64,000 nt of DNA from Sphingomonas sp. PP-F2F-A104-K0414. Lineage in GTDB: Bacteria > Pseudomonadota > Alphaproteobacteria > Sphingomonadales > Sphingomonadaceae. Location of the stretch: positions 1 to 64,000 of the forward strand of contig NZ_SLYD01000008.1 of assembly GCF_004340945.1 (NCBI RefSeq), read 5' to 3'. Below, one piece after another: positions 15,543 to 23,956 of this stretch; within the stretch, counting starts at the first letter, position 1; every line of letters starts with the position of its first letter. Under the pieces are notes generated by a model, which saw only the letters and a program-made list of their open reading frames with translations, was not told the DNA's origin and made no database searches. Position numbers and translations under genes: made by a program.

Positions 15543-15946
15543 TCGACGACGAAGCCTTCGGGCGGGGTGCGGGTGATGAAATGTCCCTTCACGCCCTGCG
15601 GCCATTGCTTGAACGGCACCTGCCCGAACGCGCTCTCGCCGTAGAGCCTCGCGTAATCGAGGATCGCGCGCGCGGCGTCTTCGGTCGGTTCGAACCGGCC
15701 GAGCACATAGCCGACCTTGGCGGGTGCGCGCAGGTAAATCGTGCAGAAATCCTGGCACGCGAACAAGCACGGCATCTCCTGCACCGCGACGTCGGCATAG
15801 GCCGGATCGCTCGCCTGTACCGTCTTCAACGCACTGACCAGCCGTGCGCCGCCCCGCACGCCGTCACCGTCGTCGCGCGCATCGGCCGAATGGCGGCACG
15901 TGTTGCACGCGACCACCGCGACGCCGTCTTCGGCGGGCTTCAGCAT
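15539..15946 (-). CDS. DUF1636 family metal-binding protein
   Basis: A 135-residue protein with cysteines arranged as CNTCRH near residue 14 and PCLFACQDFC near 59. That layout fits a [2Fe-2S] thioredoxin-like ferredoxin or a metal site. DUF1636 (COG5469) recurs beside cobalamin genes, but its role is not established. It is the first gene behind the cobalamin riboswitch and is translationally coupled to cobT. A redox partner for cobalt reduction or a metal chaperone are both possible. Confidence 0.85.
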   Translation of the reverse strand: MLKPAEDGVAVVACNTCRHSADARDDGDGVRGGARLVSALKTVQASDPAYADVAVQEMPCLFACQDFCTIYLRAPAKVGYVLGRFEPTEDAARAILDYARLYGESAFGQVPFKQWPQGVKGHFITRTPPEGFVVE

Positions 15947-16114
15947 GTCCGTTCCCGGACGATCACAGAACGATTTATACTAGGCATAGGAACCCCTTCG
16001 GACAGTCGATCCCGCACCGCGCAAAGGGCGAAAGGCGCACGCCTCCAGCCTCCGCGCGACGCGAAGCGATGTCGTCGCTCGGGGTGTTACCCGTCCGTTC
16101 GGCGCACCCTGGCC

Positions 16115-16305
16115 GGACGAAAGACGACCGCGACGGGCAGGTCTCCTGGCTCGCGGGTCAACGCCGTCCGCGCCGCCTTCTCGGGAGTATCCCAATGGCA
16201 TGAGGCACGATGGCTCGCCGCGTACAGTTGCAGGGGCAGCCGGGTGTTTCCCGTTCCCATTTTCATTTCCCTAAGCGTTGCCGCCTCGGGAAAACCTGTC
16301 GCAGG
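16115..16305 (-). promoter_or_regulatory. cobalamin riboswitch
   Basis: On the minus strand the B12-box core AGCCAGGAGACCTGCC lies at 16136-16151. Upstream of it are the conserved segments CCCTGCAACTGT (about 16221-16233), GCCATTGGGATACTCCCGAG and GAAAACACC-type helices near 16240-16250. Together these form the expected architecture. It lies about 170 bases upstream of the DUF1636-cobT-phosphatase-cobS operon and should shut it off when adenosylcobalamin is abundant. Outer bounds are approximate. Confidence 0.93.
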
Positions 16306-16346
16306 CCGAGCGATACGCGTACGATCGACCGTAGACAAGCAGCCTC

Positions 16347-16470
16347 TAATCCTCCCCTGACAGGGGAGGTGGCAGCCCGTTTGGGCTGACGGAGGGGTGA
16401 CCCGTCGTCGTGATCGCAATACCCCTCCGTCTGGCAAGCGCCAGCCACCTCCCCTGCAAGGGGAGGATCA
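16347..16470. repeat. REP-like composite inverted repeat
   Basis: Two inverted arms each contain a hairpin of the type CCTCCCCTGnnAGGGGAGG, followed by a GGCAGCC/GGCTG stem and ACGGAGGGGT. Such paired elements are widespread in sphingomonads. It fills the gap between the end of cobO and the riboswitch and may act as a terminator or mRNA stabiliser. Confidence 0.8.
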
Positions 16471-16475
16471 AGAAG

Positions 16476-17075
16476 TCAGAACTCCACCCCCGCCTGTGCC
16501 TTCACGCCCGACCGGAACGGATGCTTTACCTGCGTCATCTCGGTCACCAGATCCGCCAGCTCGATCAACGCATCCGGCGCATTCCGACCTGTCACCACGA
16601 CATGCGTCATCTCCGGCTTTGCCGCCAACACAGCGAGCACCTCGTCGACCGGCAGATAGTCATACCGCAGCACGATGTTCAGCTCATCCGCCACTACCAT
16701 CGCATAGGACGGATCGGCGATCATCCGCTTGACCTCGTCCCAAGCCTCGCGCGCCACGGCGATATCGCGCGCGCGGTCCTGCGTGTCCCAAGTGAAGCCC
16801 TCCCCCATCGGCTTGAACTCGCACAATGCGGGGAACGCGTCGAAGACCGTCTTCTCGCCGGTGGTCATCGCGCCCTTGACGAACTGCACCACGCCGACTT
16901 TTCGCCCATGGCCGATCATCCGCACCGCCATGCCGAACGCGGCGGTAGACTTGCCTTTGCCCTTGCCGGTGTGGACGATGATCAGCCCCTTCTCGATCGT
17001 CTTGCTCGCGACGATCTTATCATGGACCGCTTTGCGCTTGGCGCTCCTGGCATTCTGCTCGTCGTCGGTCCGCAT
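16476..17075 (-). CDS. cobO: corrinoid (cob(I)alamin) adenosyltransferase
   Basis: A 199-residue CobA/CobO-type enzyme that adds the upper adenosyl ligand from ATP. A P-loop GKGKGKSTAAFG lies near residue 34. GFTWDTQDR near 83, VVADELNIVLRYDYLP near 119 and VVTGRNAP near 150 are family motifs. ATG 17075 is preferred to ATG 17081 because GAGAGG is eight bases upstream of it. It lies upstream of the riboswitch, so that switch does not control it. Confidence 0.92.
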   Translation of the reverse strand: MRTDDEQNARSAKRKAVHDKIVASKTIEKGLIIVHTGKGKGKSTAAFGMAVRMIGHGRKVGVVQFVKGAMTTGEKTVFDAFPALCEFKPMGEGFTWDTQDRARDIAVAREAWDEVKRMIADPSYAMVVADELNIVLRYDYLPVDEVLAVLAAKPEMTHVVVTGRNAPDALIELADLVTEMTQVKHPFRSGVKAQAGVEF

Positions 17076-17148
17076 GATCATGTCCTCTCGCGCTCGCGCC
17101 CTGTACTGCCGATGGCGGATCGTGGCGCGCGGCGCTAGAGGACCGAGC

Positions 17149-18780
17149 ATGCTCCGCATCACCGATCTCAAGCTGCCGCTCAACCACGCCGACGAAGCGC
17201 TCCCCGCCGCGATCCGCGACCGCCTGCGCGTCACCCCGCGCGACCTGATCCGCTACACGATCGCGAGGCGCGCGCACGATGCCCGCGACAAGATGGACAT
17301 CCAGCTCGTCTATTCGGTCGACGTCACGCTGAAGAACGAGGACACCGTCCTCACGCGCTTTCGGAAAGATCGCCACGTCCAGCGCACGCCCGACACTGGC
17401 TACCGCTTCGTCACCAAGGGCGGCGCGACCTACACCGGCCCCCGCCCGGTGGTGGTCGGCGCAGGCCCGTGCGGGTTGTTCGCCGGCCTGATCCTAGCGC
17501 AGATGGGGTTCCGCCCGATCATCCTCGACCGCGGCAAAGTCGTCCGCGAGCGCACCAAGGACACCTGGGGCCTGTGGCGCAAGAGCGTCCTCAACCCCGA
17601 ATCCAACGTCCAGTTCGGCGAAGGCGGCGCCGGCACCTTTTCCGACGGCAAGCTCTGGAGCCAGATCAAGGACCCGCGCCATCTCGGCCGCAAAGTCCTG
17701 ACCGAGTTCGTGAAAGCCGGCGCCCCACCCGAAATCCTCACCGAAGCGCACCCGCACATCGGCACCTTCCGCCTCGTCACGATGGTCGAGAGCATGCGCG
17801 AAACGATCGAGTCGCTCGGCGGCGAATACCGCTTCTCGACGCGCGTCGACGGTCTCGACATCGTCGAGGACGCCGGCACGCGCCAGCTCCGCGGGCTCCA
17901 CCTGAGCACGGGCGACTATCTCGAAGCCAACCACGTCGTCTTCGCGGTCGGCCACAGCGCGCGGGACACGTTCGAAATGCTCCATGCCAAGGGCGTCCAC
18001 GTCGAGGCCAAGCCGTTCTCGATCGGCGTTCGCATTGAGCATCCGCAATCGTGGATCGACGAAGCGCGGTTCGGTCCCTGCGCCGGCCATCCGGATCTCG
18101 GCGCGGCGGCGTACAGCCTGTCGCACCACTGCAAGAACGGCCGCACCGTGTACAGCTTCTGCATGTGCCCGGGCGGCACCGTCGTCGCCGCGACGTCCGA
18201 AGAGGGCCGCGTCGCCACCAACGGCATGAGCCAATATTCGCGCAACGAACGCAACGCGAACTCGGGGATCGTCATCGGCATCGACCCCGAGCGCGATTAT
18301 CCCGGCCACCCGCTGGCGGGGATCGAACTGCAACGCCACTGGGAATCGCGCGCCTATGTCGCCGGCGGCTCGAACTACAAGGCGCCTGCGCAACGCATTG
18401 GCGACCTGCTCGCAGGGCGTGCGTCGACCGCGCTGGGCTCGGTGATCCCGTCGTACAAGCCGGGCGTGCACATGACCGACTTGTCGGAGTGCCTGCCCGA
18501 GTTCGCGATCACCGCGTTGCGCGAGGCGCTGCCGGCGTTCGGCCGCGAGATTCCTGGCTATGATCATCCCGATGCGGTGTTGACGGGGGTGGAGACGCGG
18601 ACCTCGTCGCCGGTTCGGATTACGCGCGGTGATAATTTCGTGAGCCTCAACACCGCGGGATTGTTTCCGGCAGGCGAAGGCGCCGGCTATGCAGGGGGCA
18701 TCCTTTCCGCCGCAGTCGACGGGATCAAGGTCGCGGAATCGGTAGCGCTCAGCCTGACTGCGGGACCCTCCGTCCTGTAA
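17149..18780 (+). CDS. FAD-dependent oxidoreductase, large (YtfP/DUF-type) family
   Basis: A 543-residue protein from ATG 17149 with AGAGGA upstream. After a roughly 90-residue N-terminal region it has a Rossmann dinucleotide site, VVVGAGPCGLFAGLILAQMG, near residue 102. NVQFGEGGAGTFSDGKL near 150 and GVETRTSSPVRI near 480 are hallmarks of a conserved flavoprotein family without a settled substrate. AGEGAGYAGGILSAAVDG is the C-terminal FAD-binding motif. It is divergent from cobO, with 73 bases between the starts. Confidence 0.85.
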   Translation: MLRITDLKLPLNHADEALPAAIRDRLRVTPRDLIRYTIARRAHDARDKMDIQLVYSVDVTLKNEDTVLTRFRKDRHVQRTPDTGYRFVTKGGATYTGPRPVVVGAGPCGLFAGLILAQMGFRPIILDRGKVVRERTKDTWGLWRKSVLNPESNVQFGEGGAGTFSDGKLWSQIKDPRHLGRKVLTEFVKAGAPPEILTEAHPHIGTFRLVTMVESMRETIESLGGEYRFSTRVDGLDIVEDAGTRQLRGLHLSTGDYLEANHVVFAVGHSARDTFEMLHAKGVHVEAKPFSIGVRIEHPQSWIDEARFGPCAGHPDLGAAAYSLSHHCKNGRTVYSFCMCPGGTVVAATSEEGRVATNGMSQYSRNERNANSGIVIGIDPERDYPGHPLAGIELQRHWESRAYVAGGSNYKAPAQRIGDLLAGRASTALGSVIPSYKPGVHMTDLSECLPEFAITALREALPAFGREIPGYDHPDAVLTGVETRTSSPVRITRGDNFVSLNTAGLFPAGEGAGYAGGILSAAVDGIKVAESVALSLTAGPSVL

Positions 18781-18788
18781 GTAAAGCT

Positions 18789-18843
18789 TGTTTCCCCGCG
18801 AAGGCGGGGATCCAGTCTGGGCTCCCGCTTTCGCGGGAGAACA
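18789..18843. repeat. REP-like inverted repeat pair
   Basis: CCCCGC-GAAG-GCGGGG and CTCCCGC-TTTC-GCGGGAG are two hairpins in inverted arms, TGTTTCCCCGCGAAGGCGGG and its near-complement. It sits between two convergent genes and probably terminates both. Confidence 0.75.
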
Positions 18844-18927
18844 AGGAAGGACGTGGTACCGTACGACCATCGTCGGCACGTGTTCGAAGGGGATAGGCGC
18901 CGAAACTAGTCTGGGGCGACGGATACT

Positions 18928-19599
18928 TCACTTCTTCCGACCAAGCCCCGTCTCGATCAGCCAAGCCCGCGGCAACCCCGTTGGCTTCGCCACCCCGTCG
19001 AGCCGTCGCGCACTTACCAGCGCCACGCGCTTCAGGATCATTTGGTCCTTGAACGCATCCATCCCGCCCCCGGTCGGCTTGGCGAGAATGCGCTTCACCA
19101 CGTCCATTCCCGCAACGACGTGCCCGAACGCCGCATATCCGGAATAGCCCGCGCGCGCGTCCATCGCTGGCGCCGGACCGATCGTGATGAAAAAATTCCC
19201 GCCAGCCGACGCCGGCGTCATCCCGCGCGCCATCGAGATCGTCGCGTCGAGATGCTTGATCCCGGTCATCGCCGTGGTCTCAAGGGGGAATGGCGGCAGG
19301 ATCCGCCGCGCGTCGGTGCGGATGCCCGCCTGGATGAAGCCGAGCTTCGGCGCGGATTTCTGGCGGCTCGCGCGGTAGAAGTCGGTCCCGTCGAACCGCC
19401 CGTCATCGACATAGGCCAGGAAATTTGCGGTCGTCTTCGGCGCGTGACGGGTGTCGAGCGCCAGCAGTATCGGGCCCTCGGAGGTCACCAGACGAACGCG
19501 GACGATGCCCGGTTTCGGCCCTGCGCGGTTCGGCTTTTGCGCAGATCCCGCCGTGGCGAGCGCCGCAACGGCCACCAGCCCCATCATCACACGCCGCAT
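18928..19599 (-). CDS. periplasmic peptidyl-prolyl cis-trans isomerase (cyclophilin type)
   Basis: A 223-residue protein with a signal peptide (MRRVMMGLVAVAALATAGSA). The cyclophilin domain covers about residues 33-195. Seen are APKTTANFLAYVDDG near 53, FDGTDFYRA near 69, GFIQAG near 87, ISMARGMTPASAGGNFFI near 120 and AAFGHVVAGMDVV near 155. The usual RVI..FM.Q..D segment is altered to KLGFIQAG, so activity may differ. It should assist folding in the periplasm. Confidence 0.88.
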   Translation of the reverse strand: MRRVMMGLVAVAALATAGSAQKPNRAGPKPGIVRVRLVTSEGPILLALDTRHAPKTTANFLAYVDDGRFDGTDFYRASRQKSAPKLGFIQAGIRTDARRILPPFPLETTAMTGIKHLDATISMARGMTPASAGGNFFITIGPAPAMDARAGYSGYAAFGHVVAGMDVVKRILAKPTGGGMDAFKDQMILKRVALVSARRLDGVAKPTGLPRAWLIETGLGRKK

Positions 19600-19715
19600 G
19601 TTCGCTTACTCACGCCTTTACCGATGAAGGTCGGCTAGCGGTCAGGGTCGGGCGAAGCAAGCGAGGGTGATCAACGGTGTGGTTGCATCGACGGTCGTTG
19701 CCGCGCTGACCAACA

Positions 19716-19819
19716 CCACCCCGGCGCAGGCCGGGGCCCAATTGGGGGACGGCAATAACAAAGGATCGCCCGCCGTTACTGCGGCTTTGCCGATTGGGCC
19801 CCGGCCTCCGCCGGGATGG
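19716..19819. repeat. REP-like inverted repeat pair
   Basis: ACCCCGGCGCAGGCCGGGG followed by CCCAATTGG is mirrored by CGATTGGGCCCCGGCC...CGCCGGGATGG about 50 bases on. Each arm carries its own GGCCGGGG-type hairpin. It lies between the cyclophilin gene and the UBP zinc-finger gene, in a 263-base gap with no gene. Confidence 0.75.
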
Positions 19820-19862
19820 TAGTACACGCGGCTGAACCGACGCAAACAAAGCCTACTCCTAA

Positions 19863-20168
19863 TCAAACATACCGCGGGATAGGCCCCCATTGCGGCGTTT
19901 GGTCGGGCAGGTCGACCATCGACTCGTCCACGAAACACCAACCCCAGCCCTCTGGTGGGTCATAGCCCTCGATGATCGGATGCCGCGTCGCATGAAAGTG
20001 CGCGGTCGCGTGGCGGTGTGGCGAGTCGTCGCAGCAGCCGACATGCCCGCATGCCCGACACAGCCGCAGATGGACCCATTCACTGCCGATCCGAAGGCAA
20101 TCCTCGCACCCCTTGGCGCTCGGCGTGACCGACCGGATCGTCTCCATATGCGTGCAGCCGTAACTCAT
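19863..20168 (-). CDS. UBP-type zinc finger domain protein
   Basis: A 101-residue protein whose Cys/His pattern (GCEDCLRIGSEWVHLRLCRA, CGHVGCCDDSPHRHATAHFH) is the ZnF-UBP fold. In eukaryotes this fold binds the free ubiquitin C-terminus; the bacterial role is unknown. ATG 20168 overlaps the upstream stop (ATGA). It is the last gene of a four-gene operon. Bacterial UBP-type fingers are often found next to TrxR-like flavoproteins of the kind encoded just upstream. Confidence 0.88.
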   Translation of the reverse strand: MSYGCTHMETIRSVTPSAKGCEDCLRIGSEWVHLRLCRACGHVGCCDDSPHRHATAHFHATRHPIIEGYDPPEGWGWCFVDESMVDLPDQTPQWGPIPRYV

Positions 20169-21829
20169 GACGCCTCCCGTTCGGCCATGTCGGCCAGCGC
20201 GACATGAACCTGCGCGACCACCGCCGCCCCCTCGCCGACCGCCGCCGCGACGCGCTTGGTCGAGCCAGCGCGCACGTCGCCGATCGCGAACACGCGCTCG
20301 CGGCTCGTCTGTAACGCAAGCGCAGCCTTGCCCGTGACGATGAACCCCTTGTCGTCGGTATCGACGCATCCTTGCAGCCATCCGGCATTAGGATCGGCGC
20401 CGATGAACAGGAACAGGTGACGCATCGCGCACTGTTTGGTCGAGCCGTCTGTTTGGCGGAACATTGCCCCCGTGAGCCCGGTCGCGCGGTCGCCTTCGAG
20501 ACCGATAATCTCGGTGCCGACATGCAGGGTGACGCTGGGCAGCGCCGCGATCCGGTCGATCAGGTATTTCGACATCGTCGCCGCCAGCGGTCGTCGCACG
20601 ATCAGGTGCAGATGTTTCACGCGAGGCGCGAGAAATACCACCGCCTGCCCGGCCGAGTTGCCGCCGCCGACCAGCGCGACATCCTCGCCTTCGCACAATC
20701 GCGCTTCGATCGGCGACGCCCAGTAAGAGACACCCGCGCCCTCGAACATCGCCAGACCGGGAATGTCGGGGCGGCGATAGCGCGCACCCGACGCGACGAT
20801 CACGGTCCGCGACCGGACCCGCGTGTCATCCGGCAGCGCGAGCACCAGCGGATCGTCCGCCGGCCGCGCGTCATCGCAGTCGAGCCGCGCGACCTCGAGC
20901 GGCACCGCGATCTCCGCGCCGAACTTCAGCGCCTGGTTGAACGCGCGGCCCGCCAGCGCCTGCCCTGAAATGCCGGTCGGAAACCCCAGATAATTCTCGA
21001 TCCGCGCGGACGCCCCCGCCTGCCCGCCAATCGCGCGCTCGTCGAGCACGACCACCGACAATCCCTCAGACGCGGCATACACCGCCGCCGCCAGCCCCGC
21101 CGGCCCCGCGCCGACGATCGCAACGTCGTACACCACGTCCGGATCGAGATCGGGCGTGATCCCCAGGCACGCGGCAACCTCGACATCCGACGGTCGCTTG
21201 AGGACTTTCCCGTTCGGACAGACCACCAGCGGCAGATCGGCGCGTAACACGCCGATCCGTTCGACCAGCGCACGCCCTTCCTCGTCCGACGCCGCATCGA
21301 GCACGATGTTGGGATAGCCCGACCGGGTGAGGAAACCCTGCAACCGGACGATATCGGGGCTGCCCGGCACGCCGACGATCACCGTCCCGCCGCTGCCCTG
21401 CTCGATCAGTCCGACCCGGCGCAGGATCAGCGCGCGCATCACGACTTCGCCGACGTCCGCCGAGCCGACCATCAGCGCGCGCAGATGCGCCGGATCGAAC
21501 GGCAGCGCGGTGCAGCCATCGGCGCCGGCGCGGCCCCCCGCGATCGAGGGGCGTCCGGCGAGCTGGTTTACCTCGCCGGTGATCTGTCCGACTCCGTGCG
21601 AGGTGATCGGCGCCTCGTGGCTCAGCCCGTCGCGGCGGATGACCTTGATCGATCCCGCCAGCACTAGCCATGCAGGCGCGCCCTGTTCGCCGATCGCATA
21701 GATCTGCTCGCCCGCTGCGAATTTTCGCGCGGGGCCGCTCGCGAACCGCTTGGCCGTCTCGATCTGGTCGGCGTCGAGCACCGGAAACATCTGGTGCTCG
21801 CGCGAGGCGACGCTGCCGGTCGTGGTCAT
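20165..21829 (-). CDS. FAD-dependent oxidoreductase with N-terminal cNMP-binding domain, TrxR-like
   Basis: A 554-residue protein in three parts: a cyclic-nucleotide-binding-like domain (about residues 15-135, GEQIYAIGEQGAPAWLVLAG), a thioredoxin/glutaredoxin-like segment (about 148-230), and a thioredoxin-reductase-like flavoprotein (from VYDVAIVGAGPAGLAAAVYA near 240, with IGGQAG and a second site VALVGGGNSAGQA). Where classical TrxR has the redox CxxC, this protein has SYWASPIEA and no cysteine pair, so thiol reduction by the usual route is unlikely. Coupled at both ends by ATGA overlaps. Confidence 0.88.
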   Translation of the reverse strand: MTTTGSVASREHQMFPVLDADQIETAKRFASGPARKFAAGEQIYAIGEQGAPAWLVLAGSIKVIRRDGLSHEAPITSHGVGQITGEVNQLAGRPSIAGGRAGADGCTALPFDPAHLRALMVGSADVGEVVMRALILRRVGLIEQGSGGTVIVGVPGSPDIVRLQGFLTRSGYPNIVLDAASDEEGRALVERIGVLRADLPLVVCPNGKVLKRPSDVEVAACLGITPDLDPDVVYDVAIVGAGPAGLAAAVYAASEGLSVVVLDERAIGGQAGASARIENYLGFPTGISGQALAGRAFNQALKFGAEIAVPLEVARLDCDDARPADDPLVLALPDDTRVRSRTVIVASGARYRRPDIPGLAMFEGAGVSYWASPIEARLCEGEDVALVGGGNSAGQAVVFLAPRVKHLHLIVRRPLAATMSKYLIDRIAALPSVTLHVGTEIIGLEGDRATGLTGAMFRQTDGSTKQCAMRHLFLFIGADPNAGWLQGCVDTDDKGFIVTGKAALALQTSRERVFAIGDVRAGSTKRVAAAVGEGAAVVAQVHVALADMAEREAS

Positions 21830-23208
21830 CGAGGCTCCACCGGTTCGAGACCGAGCAGCAGTGTCGGGATCAACTCAGATACGGTCGGATGGATCGGCAC
21901 CGCCCAGCGCAACGCCGACACCGGCTGATCTGCGTTCATCACGTCGAGGATACCGTGGATCGCCTCATCGCCGCCCGTTCCGAGTATCGCCGCACCCAGA
22001 ATCCGCTGCGTCTCCGCATCGGCGACTATCTTCATGAAGCCCTTGGTCTCGCCCTTCTCGATCGCGCGACCGACCCGAGTCATCGGCCGCGTCGAAACGA
22101 GGATCTTTCGACCAGTCTTCTCCGCATCGGTCTGCGTCATACCAATGCGACCGAGCGGCGGGTCGATATAGAGCGCATAGCCGACCAGCCGCTGGCTCAA
22201 GCTCCGCTCGTCGCCATCGAGCAGGTTCGCGGCGACGATCTCAAAGTCATTATAGGCGGTGTGCGTAAACGCGCCCCGGCCGTTGCAATCGCCGAGCGCC
22301 CAGACGCCCGGCACGTTGGTCTGGAGCAGATCGTCGACGATCACATAGCCCTTCGCATCGGTCATGACCCCGGCAAGCTCGAGCCCGAGATCATCGGTGT
22401 TGGGCCGCCGTCCGACGGCCAGCAGCACATGGCTACCGATCACTTGCGGATCGCCCGCCTGGCAGTCGACCGATACCGCGACGCCGTCTGCATGCTGCGA
22501 GAACGCGATGCATTCGGCGCCCGTTCGTACGGCGACCCCCTCGTCTTCCAGGATCGCGCGCACGGCCTCCGACACGTCGGCGTCCTCGTGTCCGATCAAC
22601 CGCTCGCCCCGCTCGACCACGGTCACCGCAGCACCGAACCGTCGATACATTTGCGCGAACTCAAGCCCGACATAGCTTCCGCCGACGATGACCAGATGCT
22701 TGGGTACGGCCTCGAGCGCGACCATGTCGGTGTTGTCCAGATGGGGGACGTCGCTTACGCCCGGCATATCAGGCACGCTCGCGCGTCCGCCGACGTTGAG
22801 AAAAATCCGCGGTGCGGTCAGTTCCTCCCCGTCGACCATGATCGTACCAGGGCCGGTAAAGCGCGCATGACCGCGCAACAAGGTCAGCCCTGCCATGCCG
22901 TCCAACCAGGCTTCGTTACGCGAACGCGCATCCATCACGATGGCACGCGCGCGCGCCGCTATCGCCGGCATATCGATGCCGACTTCGCCGGTCCGCACGC
23001 CGAACTCCGCGACCCGACGAGCCAGATGGGCGGCATAGGCGCTTGCAACCAGCGCCTTGGTCGGCATGCACCCGGTATTGACGCAGGTACCTCCGACCAA
23101 CTTGCGCTCGATCAGTGCCACCGTCATCCCGGCCTCGGTCAAACGCCCCGCGAGCGGCGGTCCCGCCTGACCGGCGCCCACGATGATCGCGTCGAACCGC
23201 CGCATCAC
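21826..23208 (-). CDS. pyridine nucleotide-disulfide oxidoreductase (FAD-dependent, class I)
   Basis: A 460-residue flavoprotein with FAD motif IIVGAGQAGPPLAGRL near residue 8, redox-active cysteines in GGTCVNTGCMPTKAL near 39, NAD(P)H motif VIVGGSYVGLEFAQMYRRFG near 175, WALGDCNGRGAFTHTAYND near 307 and C-terminal HPTVSELIP with the catalytic His. Similar proteins are often labelled mercuric reductase, but the C-terminal Cys-Cys pair and N-terminal heavy-metal domain of MerA are absent. Substrate unknown. It follows the DUF4126 gene with an ATGA overlap. Confidence 0.9.
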   Translation of the reverse strand: MMRRFDAIIVGAGQAGPPLAGRLTEAGMTVALIERKLVGGTCVNTGCMPTKALVASAYAAHLARRVAEFGVRTGEVGIDMPAIAARARAIVMDARSRNEAWLDGMAGLTLLRGHARFTGPGTIMVDGEELTAPRIFLNVGGRASVPDMPGVSDVPHLDNTDMVALEAVPKHLVIVGGSYVGLEFAQMYRRFGAAVTVVERGERLIGHEDADVSEAVRAILEDEGVAVRTGAECIAFSQHADGVAVSVDCQAGDPQVIGSHVLLAVGRRPNTDDLGLELAGVMTDAKGYVIVDDLLQTNVPGVWALGDCNGRGAFTHTAYNDFEIVAANLLDGDERSLSQRLVGYALYIDPPLGRIGMTQTDAEKTGRKILVSTRPMTRVGRAIEKGETKGFMKIVADAETQRILGAAILGTGGDEAIHGILDVMNADQPVSALRWAVPIHPTVSELIPTLLLGLEPVEPR

Positions 23209-23660
23209 AACAGCGCGACGACCAGCACAGCCAGGCCGATCGCCACCGCATCCTCAACCAACGCGGCGGGACGATCGCTGCCGAATGATGCCGCCAGCCG
23301 CGCGCGCAATCTCGCACCGCCCAGCGTCCCGAGGACGGCGCCGATCACGCCGAGCACCAGTCCAAAAACCGGCGCCCCCAAGGCATAACCGATCGCCGCG
23401 CCCGAAATTCCGCCCGTGACGATCCGTACGCCGAACTGCGCCGGTACCGTCCGGCTTGGCGTCGAGGGCAGTTGGTCGGTGACGAGTTCGGCGGCTGCGA
23501 AAAACGATATTACCCAGGGCGTGAAACGCCACCCGAGAAAGGCCAGCCATGTCCCCTGCAGAGGCACCAACCCGGTTGAGGCTGCCCAGGCGATCGCGGC
23601 CGGCGCCATCATCGCGCGCAACCCGGCGACGATACCGATAACGAGAGCGAGAACTAGCAT
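23205..23660 (-). CDS. DUF4126 family membrane protein
   Basis: A 151-residue hydrophobic protein with four or more membrane segments: MLVLALVIGIVAGLRAMMAP at the start, then VRIVTGGISGAAIGYALGAP and a Leu/Val-rich C-terminus. ATG 23660 is selected by GGAGG seven bases upstream. It heads the redox operon and is coupled to the disulfide-oxidoreductase gene. Function unknown. Confidence 0.82.
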   Translation of the reverse strand: MLVLALVIGIVAGLRAMMAPAAIAWAASTGLVPLQGTWLAFLGWRFTPWVISFFAAAELVTDQLPSTPSRTVPAQFGVRIVTGGISGAAIGYALGAPVFGLVLGVIGAVLGTLGGARLRARLAASFGSDRPAALVEDAVAIGLAVLVVALL

Positions 23661-23956
23661 GGCCGCCTCCTGCAAAATTCCTTGAACAGACGCTTTCACG
23701 CCCGCTTCGAGCGGTCAATCGTCGATCGGTTTCAGCGCACGATCCGATCGGGTACGGATGAGGCAGAGTTTAAGCAGGGGTCAGAGCGACGGAGGCAGGA
23801 CCGGTCCGGAAACCCTTGCTGTGGCGACACAATCCCGAAGCTCCGTACGTCAGACCATCAGCAGCGACACCGATCGACTATCGCCGGTACATCACCGGAG
23901 AAGGGTCCATTTCGGTTGCGTAACGATACGAAGCCACCGCAAGGCTCGATATCATC
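23661..23956. other. intergenic, no gene seen
   Basis: This gap should carry the promoter of the DUF4126 operon on the minus strand and the end of the DUF2891 operon. I see no strong terminator hairpin, repeat or RNA gene. Confidence 0.5.

Noticed and set aside
16087..16437. 116-residue minus-strand frame over the riboswitch
   Set aside because: The sequence is explained by the structured cobalamin riboswitch and REP repeat; the peptide is not protein-like.
21826..23208. Mercuric reductase label
   Set aside because: The redox CVNTGC is present but the C-terminal Cys pair and HMA domain are missing and no mer genes are nearby.
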